From Lingula anatina (Eukaryota > Brachiopoda > Lingulata > Lingulida > Lingulidae): a DNA stretch of 64,000 nucleotides. A program made the position numbers and the translations under genes. Under the pieces are notes generated by a model. The model saw nothing but the letters and a program-made list of their open reading frames with translations, had not been told where the DNA came from and searched no databases. Positions 47,791 through 58,736 of this stretch are shown here, one piece after another (the stretch's first letter is position 1; every line of letters starts with the position of its first letter). The DNA is taken from positions 456,047 to 520,046 of the forward strand of contig NW_019774814.1 in the NCBI RefSeq assembly GCF_001039355.2. The letters run 5' to 3'.

Positions 47791-48453
47791 GTTTCATGTA
47801 CTGCAGACAGAGAAATGACCACTCCCAAACCAATAGACAGTGAACATGACTATGTGAGTAAAAAAAAAAAAAACTTGAATAGTATTCATAACTCAAAGAC
47901 CGTGTTAAATAAAATTAAAAGCAATTTTTATTCCTGTACTTATCTCAGTTCCATTTTCATCTAAAAATGCACCCACAAATTGTATGACACATCATACCAA
48001 CATCATTTATAAGTGTCTTTCACAGATAAGTATGCTGCTTTTTATCAATATTCAAAATTTGATTTCAGACATTATCTGCAGACAGAGATACAATTAGTAT
48101 TTCTCCAACAAACCGTGAACGTGCTTACATGAGTAAAAAGCAAATGAAAAGCCAATAACATGTCCTTTGATTTTTCACAAATTAAACAGCTAACAACCCT
48201 TCATACGAGATACAGTCTCCATTTTGATAGTTTTTTTCATAAGGTCTAAATGTGATGAGAAATCGCAAGCTACATTTTCAGTTTTTACAAGTTTCACCCT
48301 TGCTTCAAAGATAATTGAATAAATTTCTTCCAGGTTTGTAGATTGTTTGTCTTTGGTATTTAAAATCATTACTTTGATTTCAGATTTCATTCACTAGAGC
48401 ACTACAGACAGGAGAACACTACTCCCGGACAAATAAACTGTGAACATAACTAT
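47791..48453 (+). other. Array of short exon-like units, copy 2
   Basis: Three units: 47791-47853 (21 codons, VSCTADREMTTPKPIDSEHD then Y, donor gtgagt), 48069-48128 (TLSADRDTISISPTNRERAY, donor changed to atgagt) and 48384-48453 (NCEHNY, donor gtgagt). The first is intact here but broken in copy 1; the second has a lost donor here but an intact one in copy 1. I do not recognise the protein. Confidence 0.4.
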
Positions 48454-49274
48454 GTGAGTAAAGTGAAAAAAAAAAATGGAATGTTAAACACCATTTTTTT
48501 TACATTTTTTTAACACATATTTTTAAGGGTATATTGTACATAATTAACAATCATTTTTATGCTCTACTTCATCATTACTATCAACATTACACACTTCTAT
48601 ACAACAGATAACGTCTTACTGGCATCATTTCAAGCCTTGTTAATTTTTGTAGTATTTGGCCTTGTACCTGTTAAATCTCTGCTTTCCATCCTAATACTGT
48701 ATGAGCCATGTGACTCTTAAGTGGTTCAACCTGCTGAAATACATTGGGTTGGTGGCATTTCGTCTTTTTTACACCTTAATTTTGCCCAATATGAGAGAGC
48801 ATCAGAAAGTTCAGAGCATATAAATAACTATAGTATTAGCAAGTTCAGTCCCTGTGAATTTTGGAATATGTGTAAGAGAGATACATGTATTTGGCATATC
48901 TTGTAAGATGACACATCAAATTTAAGCATGAAAGTTACAAATCGTTTTATAGATTATATTTTCTGGGATCCCAAACAGCAATGCCCATATGATTTCCCAA
49001 AAAATAAGGGATCAGCAAGATCCTATCCAAGAACTCCAAGATTTCAATGAAGAGCTAGGGAATACATAAAGACAAAGGTTATGTGTATGTGCAGTATGTA
49101 AGTGGGAGTGAGTGTGACAATAGAATTTTTGAATATATTTTCATTAAGCCCAAACAGTACAAGATTCTTTTACATTCATCACAAGAAAGAATTTATAATT
49201 TCTCCTTTATCCTCTGTGTTAAAAATAATTATAGGGGAATTATGACTACTAATATTTTCTCAATGTACTATTGA

Positions 49275-51703
49275 ATATGTCAGAACTTGTCATAGCATCT
49301 ATGAACTGTAGAGGTCTAGGTAGTCACGAAAAAAGAAGACATATTTCAGCATATTCATAGTAAACATTATGCAATATGCTGCCTGCAAGATACACATTTT
49401 ACATCTAAGCAAACAGATTTTATTAGATCATGTTGGGGATTTGATGCATGTATTAGTCCAGGGAAATCTAATGCCCGTGGGGTTGCGATCCCGATACTTT
49501 TCCATAATACATTCAAGTATAATATGTTAAATAAAAAAAAATGATACTGAAGGAAACCTAGCTTTTAATTCTAAAGATTCTCCTTTTTCAAAAATACACT
49601 ATGTTATTGATAAATATTTACAGACCAAACAAAGATTCACCTGAGTTTTATGAAAATCTAGAAAGACTTATAGAGGAAGAAGACTATGATTTTCTAGTTA
49701 TCACAGATCCAACAAGATCCAACATTAGACTGTTCTAATTACAGAAATTTAATCCAAAATCAAGAGAAAGAATGTTAGGAATTAAGACTAAATTTGGTCT
49801 GGTGGATCCATGGAGAGTGTTACATCCTGATATTTGTAGATATACCTGGTCCAGTCTTAATCCTGTAAAGAAGGCAAGATTGGATTTCTTTCTCATCCTG
49901 ACAAAACTAATGAATTTGATAAATAACTCTAAAATTAAACCAGGTTACAAAACTGACCACTCGATTGTAAAAAAATCTCTGAAATTTAATTCCTTTATTA
50001 GAGCAAAAGGCTTCTGGAAATTTAATAGCTTACTGTTAAAAGAACATGACTATAGAAACCTAGTTAAAAAAGTTATCTCAGATACAAAACATTTGTGCGC
50101 GGCAACTCCATATTCCAGAGATATAAATATTGACAGCATTGATAATGATACAGTATCATTTGTAATCAATGACCAGCAATTTTTTAAATACTATTATTAA
50201 ACATTATAGGCAGTACCATAGCTTACACCTCAGCAAAAAAGAAAGAAAAAGACAAAGAAGAAAAAAGATTGGAAATAGAGATTCAAGATATGGAAAATTC
50301 AAACTCAGATTTGGAAAGATTACAAAATTGCAAGAGAGAACTAAAAAATATTTTAAATCAAAAATTGTCTGGGAGTATTCTACGATCAAGAGCAAAGTTG
50401 GTGGAGGAAGGCGAGAAGCCAACACAATACTTTTGTAGCCTGGAAAAAAGATATTACATCAATAAAACGATAACAAAATTGATAGTCTCAGAAACAAATA
50501 CGTTAACTGACCAATTTGATATTCTGCAAGAAATTGAAAAGTATCATAAAGAACTATTTGCATCAAAAATTGGAAAATTAGATGATGTGAATCTACAAGT
50601 TATCTTGAATGATATGGAAATAGTAAAACTCTCGGATTAAAAGGGGAAAAAGATTGAAGGCAGCATCACACTACTGGTACAGCCCTTAAAAGTATGAAAA
50701 ATGGTAAAGCACCTGGCACAGATGGCTACTGTAGAATTCTTTAAGTATTTTTGGACAGATCTTGGAATTTTTTAGTCTGCTCTTTCAATTTTGGTCTAAA
50801 ATTGTGAGAATTATCTATTACTCAAAAACAAGTAATTGTATCAGTGTTACCAAAACCCAACAAGCCATTATGTTTTTTCAAAAACTGGAGACCAATAACA
50901 TTACTGAATGTTACTTACAAAATTTTGTCAAGTGTTTTAGCCCGACAACTAATCTGTCTTATACAGATTACTACATGAAGACCAGAAAAGTTTTATGGCT
51001 GGGCGTTTTATTGGTGAGAACACAAGACTCACATATGATTTAATGGAAACCTGTAAAACTAATAATATACCAGGTATGATTTTAGTACTCGACTTTGAAC
51101 AGGCGTTCGATTCAATTTCCTGGAAATTTATCTACAAAGTGTTAGACTATTAATTTTGGGCTTGATTTCAAACACTATATGAAAACATTAAATACAGGTG
51201 TGAGTCTTTGTGTTATACAAAACGGTTTCTTCTCAGGATTTTTCAACATAGGTCGTGGATGCCGCCAAGGCGACCCACTTTGTCCTTATATTTTTAATTT
51301 GGGTGTTGAGATTTTAGCAGTGCTAATTAGAAATAACAAAAATATGAAAGGTATAAAAGTTAAAGAAAAGGAGTACTGTTTACTGCAATATGCTGATGAT
51401 GCAATAATGTTTCTAAGTGGAACTAAGGAAAGTCTAAAAACTGCCCTTGATCTTTTGGATCAGTTCTTTAAGTTTTCTGGGTTGAAGCCAAATCTAGAAG
51501 AGACAAAAGCTATCTGGATAGAAGCAAAATGTGACTCAGAAGATATTTTATGTCCAGAATATGGTTTGGAATGGACAAATAATGACTTTACCATCCTCGG
51601 AATTGTATTTAACCCTAAACTTGAAAAAAAATTATTTTGATAAAATAGCAAAAAATAAAAAAAGAAATTAAAGATTGGAATTGTAGCAACATCACACCTC
51701 TAT
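49275..51703 (+). mobile_element. Tx1/L1-type non-LTR retrotransposon, copy 2 (truncated)
   Basis: Same element as at 40560. The endonuclease is better preserved in places (FGLVDPWRVLHPDICRYTW, 142-codon frame at 49772-50200). The RT retains the segment deleted in copy 1 (GKAPGTDGY, GRFIGENTRLTYDLME, VLDFEQAFDSISWKF, then IGRGCRQGDP, LLQYADDAIMF). It still has frameshifts and stops. It stops at 51703 without the C-terminal region or A tail. Confidence 0.8.
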
Positions 51704-53150
51704 AGTCAAAGATTCCGGACTGTTCCTGCACCACAGAGGACTGTCAAAGAGTGGCCAAGCAAGGGTTCCATCATGGGCTGCAGTGTATTCAACAGTACAT
51801 AAAGAACATTTATCAGAACTCAACTCTAAATCAGTCGCTCAGTGCCCCAATAAAGTAGCAAAGGTGTGTATACCAGCTAAGACTGTACATAAATAAGCAG
51901 AAATTTAGATTACACATTACTTTTTATACTCTAATAATACCCACTTTCACTCCCGACAAAAAAAGAGACTTTTTCCGTCCCACAAAATTCCACTGCTTGA
52001 ATCAATTCCTTAAAAAAAAGTAATAATAAATTCATCTATGTTGGGCAAGTGACAGGCAATACACATTACGTTCTTTTCAAATTAATAAGTAGAATAAATT
52101 TTCAATACCATCAGTGTTGACGTTTTAAAGTAAAACATTACTGTCTTAGTTAAGCAATGATATCATTTGACTTCAGAAAAAGAAGCTACCACTAGGGCTC
52201 ATTGATGACTTTCATGCATCATCAGCATCGTGCATCATCAGCAGTGAGCATGGCCACTCTACTGGTTCAAAAGGTTCCTGTTCCTGCCACTACTCCTTCG
52301 CCAAGCCTCCATACCTTGGTTCTTGTCAACAAGAAGCTGTGCCGTGGGGGCATTGACATCTCTGCTGTCCAAACAGGCATCTCTAAACTTCAACAGAAAA
52401 TAGCTAGTAATTTCAGCTACTGCCAGAGGAGTTACTTCAGTCAAATCAAACAATCTCAACAGCAACACTGGAAGAACCCAAGTACGTATATGATAATCAT
52501 AAAATGACATTAAAATAACCGGTGTATCAAAATGATGTCATTATAACCAATTATAACCAAATATTGCAATAGTGACCATTCTTTACATTGTAATCTACTT
52601 AATTTTGATGGCTTGTTGATATAAGTTCAAATTACCATCAAGGTTAAATTGATATTCATTTCAGTTCTTTATTTATGTTTCTATATCAGATAAAGGAATT
52701 CGGGGTTGAAATTTTTACACAACCAGTGGTTACTTTATGTTTATGTCTCTAACTATTTACCTATATTTTCCTGCTTTGAGTTCTTTGGAGTTAAAAGTCC
52801 AATTGGAAGCCTGTACTTCACTTCAATATTAACATCAGATTCCATGGTTGACTATAGCCATTCATGGACCGTTTTTTTCTTCTTATCAAGTTTGCTGGTT
52901 TATATGAATCCACCATCATCCAACCTTGTCTGTTTTCCTCCATTGTGTTCTTTCCACATATTTTAATAGTTCTTCTTTTGTTGTGGTAATGTTTCTGCAA
53001 GTGTGAGATAATACCCTGTCACCCAATACCAAGGAGAATATGCCAGAACACCTGGCACATAAGTGAGAGGTGTTCAAGGCATATATCCCTAGAAGGTGGC
53101 AGTGTATTACTTGACATAAATACCAATAGAAATTACTGGCATTTCACCAA
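51704..53150. other. Unassigned region after the duplication
   Basis: The sequence is unrelated to the LINE it follows. One plus-strand open stretch of about 100 codons lies at 52196-52507 (VPVPATTPSPSLHTLVLVNK, then KLQQKIASNFSYCQRSYF), preceded by a TTCAG at about 52175. It may be an exon, but I do not recognise it. The rest shows nothing I can support. Confidence 0.3.
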
Positions 53151-53335
53151 AAAAAAAAAAATAATAATAATAATTATAATAATAATAATAAAATAAATAA
53201 ATAAAACACTTCTAAAAATACATCACCACAGTCATGTAGCATTTCTAGGTGTGGGTAAATTAAATGATAAACAGTTGGTTTCATAGTCGGACCTGTAATC
53301 AGGAATGTGATTTGTGTGTGTGTGTGTGTGTGTGT
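53150..53335. repeat. A-rich (ATA)n/(AATA)n and (TG)n simple repeats
   Basis: An A run then ATA/AATA units at 53150-53203, and a TG run at 53313-53335 followed by a G-rich stretch. The first could be the tail of a retroelement. Confidence 0.65.
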
Positions 53336-53399
53336 GGACTGGGGGGATGGGGAAGGAGGACTGAAATTTGACAATATTGTGCAATAATTCCAGGTAAGT

Positions 53400-53560
53400 T
53401 AAAAAAACAAAGTTTAAAGAAAACAAGACAGCAAAGCTGGCAGATACACAGACACTCTACAGGAAACAAGGCAGCAAAGCTGACAAATGTTCAGACATTA
53501 TGCAGAAAAAAGTGCACCAAATAATGTTTTGTCTAATTTTGATGCACTGTTAAAAACAGC
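53400..53560. repeat. Two tandem GCAGCAAAGCTG dispersed repeat units
   Basis: Two ~45-bp units each run AACAAG-CAGCAAAGCTG-...-CAGACA, followed by TTTTGATGCACTGTTAAAAAC. The same order of words is found at 17300-17420. Confidence 0.5.
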
Positions 53561-54004
53561 ATAATCACTCTTACCCTCTTACATTATGTACTAACGGTAA
53601 CGTGGACACTGAAAAACGACCAATAAATAGCTGTGTGAAAAATGACCAATCAGAATATGTACAGACACTTACAGTGCCTGTGTATAAAAAATGAATTTTG
53701 GGAAAAAATCACACCCCTGTGTAATCCTCTTATCTAGCACTGAAATTAAAATACTTAACAATTTTGTAGATTGCTTTAGAAATGCACAAAATCCTATTTT
53801 TCAGAGTTTACAATGAGGTGCAACATGGTGAACTGCACAAGCTCAACACCACCTTGCTGATTGATGAAGTTCATCAGCCCCTTCACTGCTTATAAGATTA
53901 TGAAAAGGCCTCCAGGAGGATGTTTCTAAGTGACAAGCTGCTGGACGACATCAACAAGAGAGCAGTTTTTCTCCCAGGAGATTACCCAACCTTCTGCTTC
54001 ATGA

Positions 54005-54424
54005 AAAAACTCAGCCCTGTTACCCATCACAGATCATCCCCATCACATTGTTCCACTTCAAGGCCCATTTCATGTCTTCCTAAATTTCATTGAGGATATT
54101 GTCATCACAAATCACGCCTTCTTTGCCAATCTGTCTTGTGAAGTTTTTGGGGGGATTCTCGCTAAAAAACCAAAGCCCTTTCGCTTCAGTCTTGTCATTG
54201 CTGCTGCATACCTTGGCTGGTATCATATTCGATCATCTATTCTTCCCAAATTTCACCTCTCCAAGGATCTGAAAGTTCTTTACATCCTCTTTCTTTTAGA
54301 CACTCTCATTCCAACAGCATTTGTTTATTATTATAAAATCTTTTGTACTAGAGACTTCAAAAATCTCCGACTCATCATATCTCTCATTGCCATCATTTTC
54401 ATTATACTTCGCCGCAGACATTAA
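54005..54424 (+). pseudogene. Unrecognised 139-codon open frame without ATG, likely transposon-derived
   Basis: A frame open from a TGA at 54002 to TAA at 54422-54424. It contains HHIVPLQGPFHVFLNF, ILAKKPKPFRFSL, AAYLGWYHIRSSILPKF and ends ILRRRH. There is no in-frame ATG. Upstream, in another frame, sequence of similar character (LHKLNTTLLIDEVHQPLH, 53806-53890; DINKRAVFLPGDYPTFCF, about 53950-54000) suggests frameshifts. The alternating hydrophobic and aromatic pattern and conserved-looking Lys-Pro-Lys-Pro motif look like a real protein. I cannot name the family. Confidence 0.45.
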
Positions 54425-55505
54425 ACTTCTTTAGCAAGAATTAGCGACGACATTCATCATCAAAGTCTATCAGCAGATCAAAAATTTTCATCTCAGCATT
54501 TTCACTGAGAAACTTTCACAGTGTTCTTAGGAGTCACATTCAACCACATTCCAACCATCAGCAAATTTCACAAAGGGCTAAAGAACTTTCAGCAACAAAC
54601 ATTGATTCATTTTCAAAAAACTTCACCAACCAACCATCATCTTCATTCCCATCTTAAGACCTTACTTTGATCACAAACAAAACTGCTCTATTATTAGTCA
54701 AGTCATTCCCTGCAACAGCAGATCACATCGGCCAGGCCAACCAGGTAAATTAAGTTCAAAAGAGTTGAATAAAAGTACCTTGAGTGGTGGAGTTTGAAGT
54801 ATGGTATCTTTTCAGTTGGCAAGGTGGATTAATTTGAATCACAATATAATGATGTTACTGTATTCATACTAAAGGCTTTCTTTACATGGATAGAATCGAG
54901 AATAGGCACCAATTGCAATTCAAAATTTTGTGTGTGAATAAGTGAATGACAATCTCATAAAAATGTAATTTCAACTTATCATTAATTTACAGAGTGAAAG
55001 GAAGCCAAAGGAACTTCCAAAGTACCACTTACCAGGGCTACAAATTGACCTTGACGTGAGGAAAAATGCCTCTTGGATTTTCTTTTTAGGATTTTGGAGT
55101 TGGTATATCAAATATACATGTGAGGAAAATCGACAATTTACAACATACAATTTTAAAAATGCAATTTGAAGAGCTTTTGGCTGTGCCATAAACAAAAATC
55201 AGACTAACATAACTTTCAATAGTAAATAGCATTTTCTTATGATTCCAGATTATGTACTGTATTAACACTTTAAATGCTGTGGAAATGTGTTGTTCACTGG
55301 GAAAGCAAATCTTAAAGAGTTGCTTGTAACTCAGCTTTAAATCTAGTATCCTGGAAATTACAGAGCTCAAAAGCAAAATGGGCTAATAGTTTGAGCAAAA
55401 TTATAATATTAACATTTAATAAACTAAAATATTGCATTTTATGATTTAGCATTTGTTTGAAATGTATGATGCTATCATGCAATGAAATATTTCGTACTTT
55501 TTCAG

Positions 55506-55674
55506 ATGTGAAAGAACAGCATGTGTAGCCAATGAAAATGCAGCATTCAAAGTATTAATGTGTGGACACTCATTTCATATAGCTGCATGTCCAACCAATG
55601 TCGTTTTGTCAAAAGAACATAAACAGAAGAATACAAGACCTCTGAAACATCAAGGGAAGAAACTCTATAAAACA
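55506..55674 (+). CDS. Internal exon with a Cys/His finger-like motif, gene unknown
   Basis: A 169-bp exon between TTTTTCAG and ACA/gtaagt, open in one frame only. It reads CERTACVANENAAFKVLMCG then HSFHIAAC, a C-x4-C...C-G-H-x-F-H-x3-C arrangement reminiscent of RING/treble-clef fingers, followed by a Lys-rich stretch. It ends in phase 0, as does the start of the exon at 57746. I do not recognise the gene; a transposase-linked zinc finger is possible. Confidence 0.45.
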
Positions 55675-56600
55675 GTAAGTTATTGTAATATACTGAAAGT
55701 CAGTGAAAAGGCATCAGAAAACTTTCTTGTACTTTTTTACCGAGAATTGATTCCAACCATTTAAACGAGTACAGATGCACTTGTTTGGTCATAAGAGAGT
55801 CAGGGCTGACCAGGTGTTTAAAATTTCCGCTTCAGTGATTTTGTGGTCAGCTGTCACAAAAGCATGCATTTTTCCTGTCTCATGATTGGTGTGAATTAAT
55901 CAGATTCAGCATATAGTGATTAATTAAGCCTATTTAAGGTAGTCACCAAATCCAGTGTGGCAGATGACAAAAAAGTTCAGTGATGCAGAGTCTGACACTG
56001 AAAGAGTGTCTGCGGGCCCTGGGGATGCTGGAGGATGGGCGGAACCAAAGAGATTTGATCACTTGACCTTGCATTTTAATTATCTTTTCTAACCTTTATT
56101 TCACCTTGTGTGACTGAATAATGTGTCATATTTCACACGAAAACTTATTTTCTAAATGTGCCAAAGGAAATATTATTTGACAAATAATTAAATGATGCGT
56201 TTTCGTTGACTGTCAGTATATTTTTTAAAACAAATTTTACCTTAAAAAGATACTGTGTTTAACACAAATTAACTTACTGATGATACTACATTTTTTTGAC
56301 TAAGTTAAGTTCAATTATTCTACTACATTTTACTAAGTTCAGTATCTTGATGCGTGATGAAATGATAAATATTAGAGGCACACCCAAATAATTACTTTGC
56401 ACTCAAAATCAGTACAAAATGCAGCTCAGCTTTAACATAACCGCATGGTCCATCTCCAACCGGAACTACCCCGCCTTACAGCCTCTCTTTGAGCACAAAC
56501 ACATCCTATCTACTGCAATGCACAATGCACTACACTAAGATCTAATAAACGGTATATTAGATCTTATCACTACATAACACTATATTAATCTGTTTTCTAG

Positions 56601-56761
56601 GCATGGAAGTGGCAACAAACATCTGATAACCGCAGTAAACGAAGTTCTAACACCTACATCTACTAAATACACAGATTCTAAGTGCCCACAGCAGAAAGGA
56701 TCCATTTTGAACTCGAAAAACAACCTCTTCTGTTGTTGTTGTGGGTGTATCCATACGTATT
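56601..56761 (+). CDS. Cys-rich exon, gene unknown
   Basis: Open between a TTTTCTAG acceptor and a TATT/gtaagt donor (161 bp). The peptide runs HGSGNKHLITAVNEVL, then SKCPQQKGSIL and ends NNLFCCCCGCIHTY. Its entry phase (one base completing a codon) does not match the phase-0 end of the 55506 exon, so they may not be consecutive. Unrecognised. Confidence 0.35.
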
Positions 56762-57745
56762 GTAAGTCCAATCATGTTAAAAAAATATTAATAACAGTAA
56801 AAAATGTATATATTAATACATGTATAATGAATAAATAAATATTCAAGAAATAGATAACATTAACACTGTTACAGTCTACCATGCTAGCTACTGACTTGAC
56901 TGGTTAAATTTTGTTTGGACCAGTATTTTTTTTCCTTGAAGTTTCCAAAATAAAGATCTTTGATTAGTATTTGTCTGGAATGTACTTATGATTCTAAATT
57001 TAAAAGAAAAAAAATTGACAAAATCATGTGCTACAATCTTTTGCGACTATTTTAATAGTAATAATAAAATATTAATGAAATTGGGTAGAGTGCAGTCTTA
57101 TCAAAAATTTCTGTTTGGGGCAGTAAATCCTGATAAGTAGCTGGTGGTCCTAGAGGCCAGTGAGATGAAAGTTTGTGACACAGACTGCTGTGCATTAAAA
57201 TAGCTTAACATTAACACTGTTTGTTTGTTATATATTATTTTTTCCGCATACTTTTAAATTTCAGAGAACAATGTGGCATAAAGTTAACCGATGTGCCTAA
57301 ACACTTAACTCTAGGCAATACAGAAAATAGTTAAGTATCAAGATGATAATTATTGACCTTCTTTACATTTGTAAACATACAGCACAATATGGGTATTATT
57401 GATTAGTTAATACCTGAAGACTGTACAACTTGCTCTCACTCCCAATAATATGGATTTGAATAATATAGCATTGAACAAACATGGGTACAGTGTACTTCAG
57501 CTTACAGAGATAGTCAATTAAAAAAAAAAGATTTGTGCAAAAGGGGTATTTATAAAGTATGATCCACTTGTCACTGTGTTATCACATGGGAAATCTTTTG
57601 GCAATCATGAAATTGTCAAATATAGGACTCTTGCAGTTGTTAAAGCTGACTGCATGATTCTTCATAGATATATAGCCCATGCGTATTGAGTAAAAACACC
57701 TGTGAGCACAAGCATGTTACTTACTCTACCTTTGTACTCTTCCAG

Positions 57746-57805
57746 GCTGAGGAAATCCATAAACACGTTGCGATGCAACTAAATGCCCCATTGTTGTGCG
57801 CTCAG
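57746..57805 (+). CDS. 60-bp exon, gene unknown
   Basis: Exactly 20 codons (AEEIHKHVAMQLNAPLLCAQ) between a TCTTCCAG acceptor and a CAG/gtaagt donor. The other two frames have stops. Phase 0 at both ends lets it follow the 55506-55674 exon directly. The intron after it contains the RTE and Gypsy fragments. Confidence 0.4.
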
Positions 57806-57837
57806 GTAAGTGCAGGCTTTTTACCAATTTATGTTGT

Positions 57838-58736
57838 CTATCTATCTACATAGCTACATGTATCTATCTGTCCCATAGTCTGACGACCGTAGGGGCACAA
57901 CAGATTAACTGCATGGCAACCAGTGCTCTCCATCCATCTCGATCATCCATCCTTCTCATAACCTCATTGAGTGGCAAACCTGTCCACTAGCGGATGTTAT
58001 CCTCCCATCTTTTCCTCTGTCTGCCTCTCCTTCTGCCTCCTTCCACTGTGCCTTGCAGGATTGTCTTGACGAGTCCTGATAATCGTGAAACATATGGCCG
58101 TACCACTTCAGTTTCCTTTTTTTTTTTCACAATGGACAAAAGATCTTCATATGGGCCAATGGCTTGCTTGATTCTGTTCTGTACCTCTTCATTGGTTATG
58201 TGGTCTCTGTCCGTGATTCCAAGGATCTTTCTGAAGCATCTCATCTCTGTAGCTTTTATCTTCTTTTCCAGCTCAGCTGTCAGTGTCCATGACTCGCATG
58301 CATACAAGAATATCGAGATCACCAGGGCGTGCATTAGTCTGATTTTTGAGTTGAGTGTAATGCTCCTGTCATTCCAGATGATTTTCAGTTTGTTCATCGC
58401 TGCTGTTGTTTGCGCTATTCTTGACAGGATTTCTGGTTTTGATCCTTCATCTGATACGACTGACCCAAGATACTTGAACTTTAATATTGACCACTTCAAG
58501 TTTCTCTCCTCTCACTCTGATGTCAGTGCTGATGCCATTACTGCTGTTTGTCATCAGTTTGGTCTTTTCTGCACTGATCTCCATACCAAATGCTGCCGAT
58601 GTCTTGTCTAGGTTTGCTACGAAGTCGGCCAGTTCCTGTTCTTCCCCGGCCACCCGTCAATGTCATATGGGCAAACCGCAGGTTAGTGATTGTCCTGCCT
58701 CCAATGCTGACAGTTCCATCATGTTGTCTACACATT
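57838..58736 (-). mobile_element. RTE-type non-LTR retrotransposon, 3' fragment
   Basis: On the minus strand, the end of a reverse transcriptase and its C-terminal region: VSIGGRTITNLRFA, FGMEISAEKTKLMTNSSNGI, KFKYLGSVVSDEGSKPEIL, LYACESWTLTAELEKKIKA, RRRGRQRKRWEDNIR and ALVAMQLICCAPTVVRL. It ends in a TAGA/TACATG microsatellite (57838-57870), the usual tail of this type. Frameshifts break it: the FADD-like box reads FAHM and the segment after it is out of frame. The long plus-strand frame at 57994-58611 is its antisense shadow. Confidence 0.85.

Larger units (their letters stand above)
44598..51703. repeat. Duplicated segment, copy 2
   Basis: Second copy of 35969-43062, starting one base after the lone n at 44597 and in the middle of SMYD4 exon 15. 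It carries the TAA-flanked MITE (47274-47484) absent from copy 1, and keeps the RT sequence deleted there. It ends abruptly in the LINE at CATCACACCTCTA, after which unrelated sequence follows. Confidence 0.9.

Noticed and set aside
56526-56552. Perfect short hairpin GATCTAATA...TATTAGATC
   Set aside because: A 9-bp stem in AT-rich DNA is expected by chance and no function can be attached.
57994-58611. The longest plus-strand open frame in the window (205 codons)
   Set aside because: It is the antisense of the RTE reverse transcriptase C-terminus; the minus strand carries the recognisable protein.
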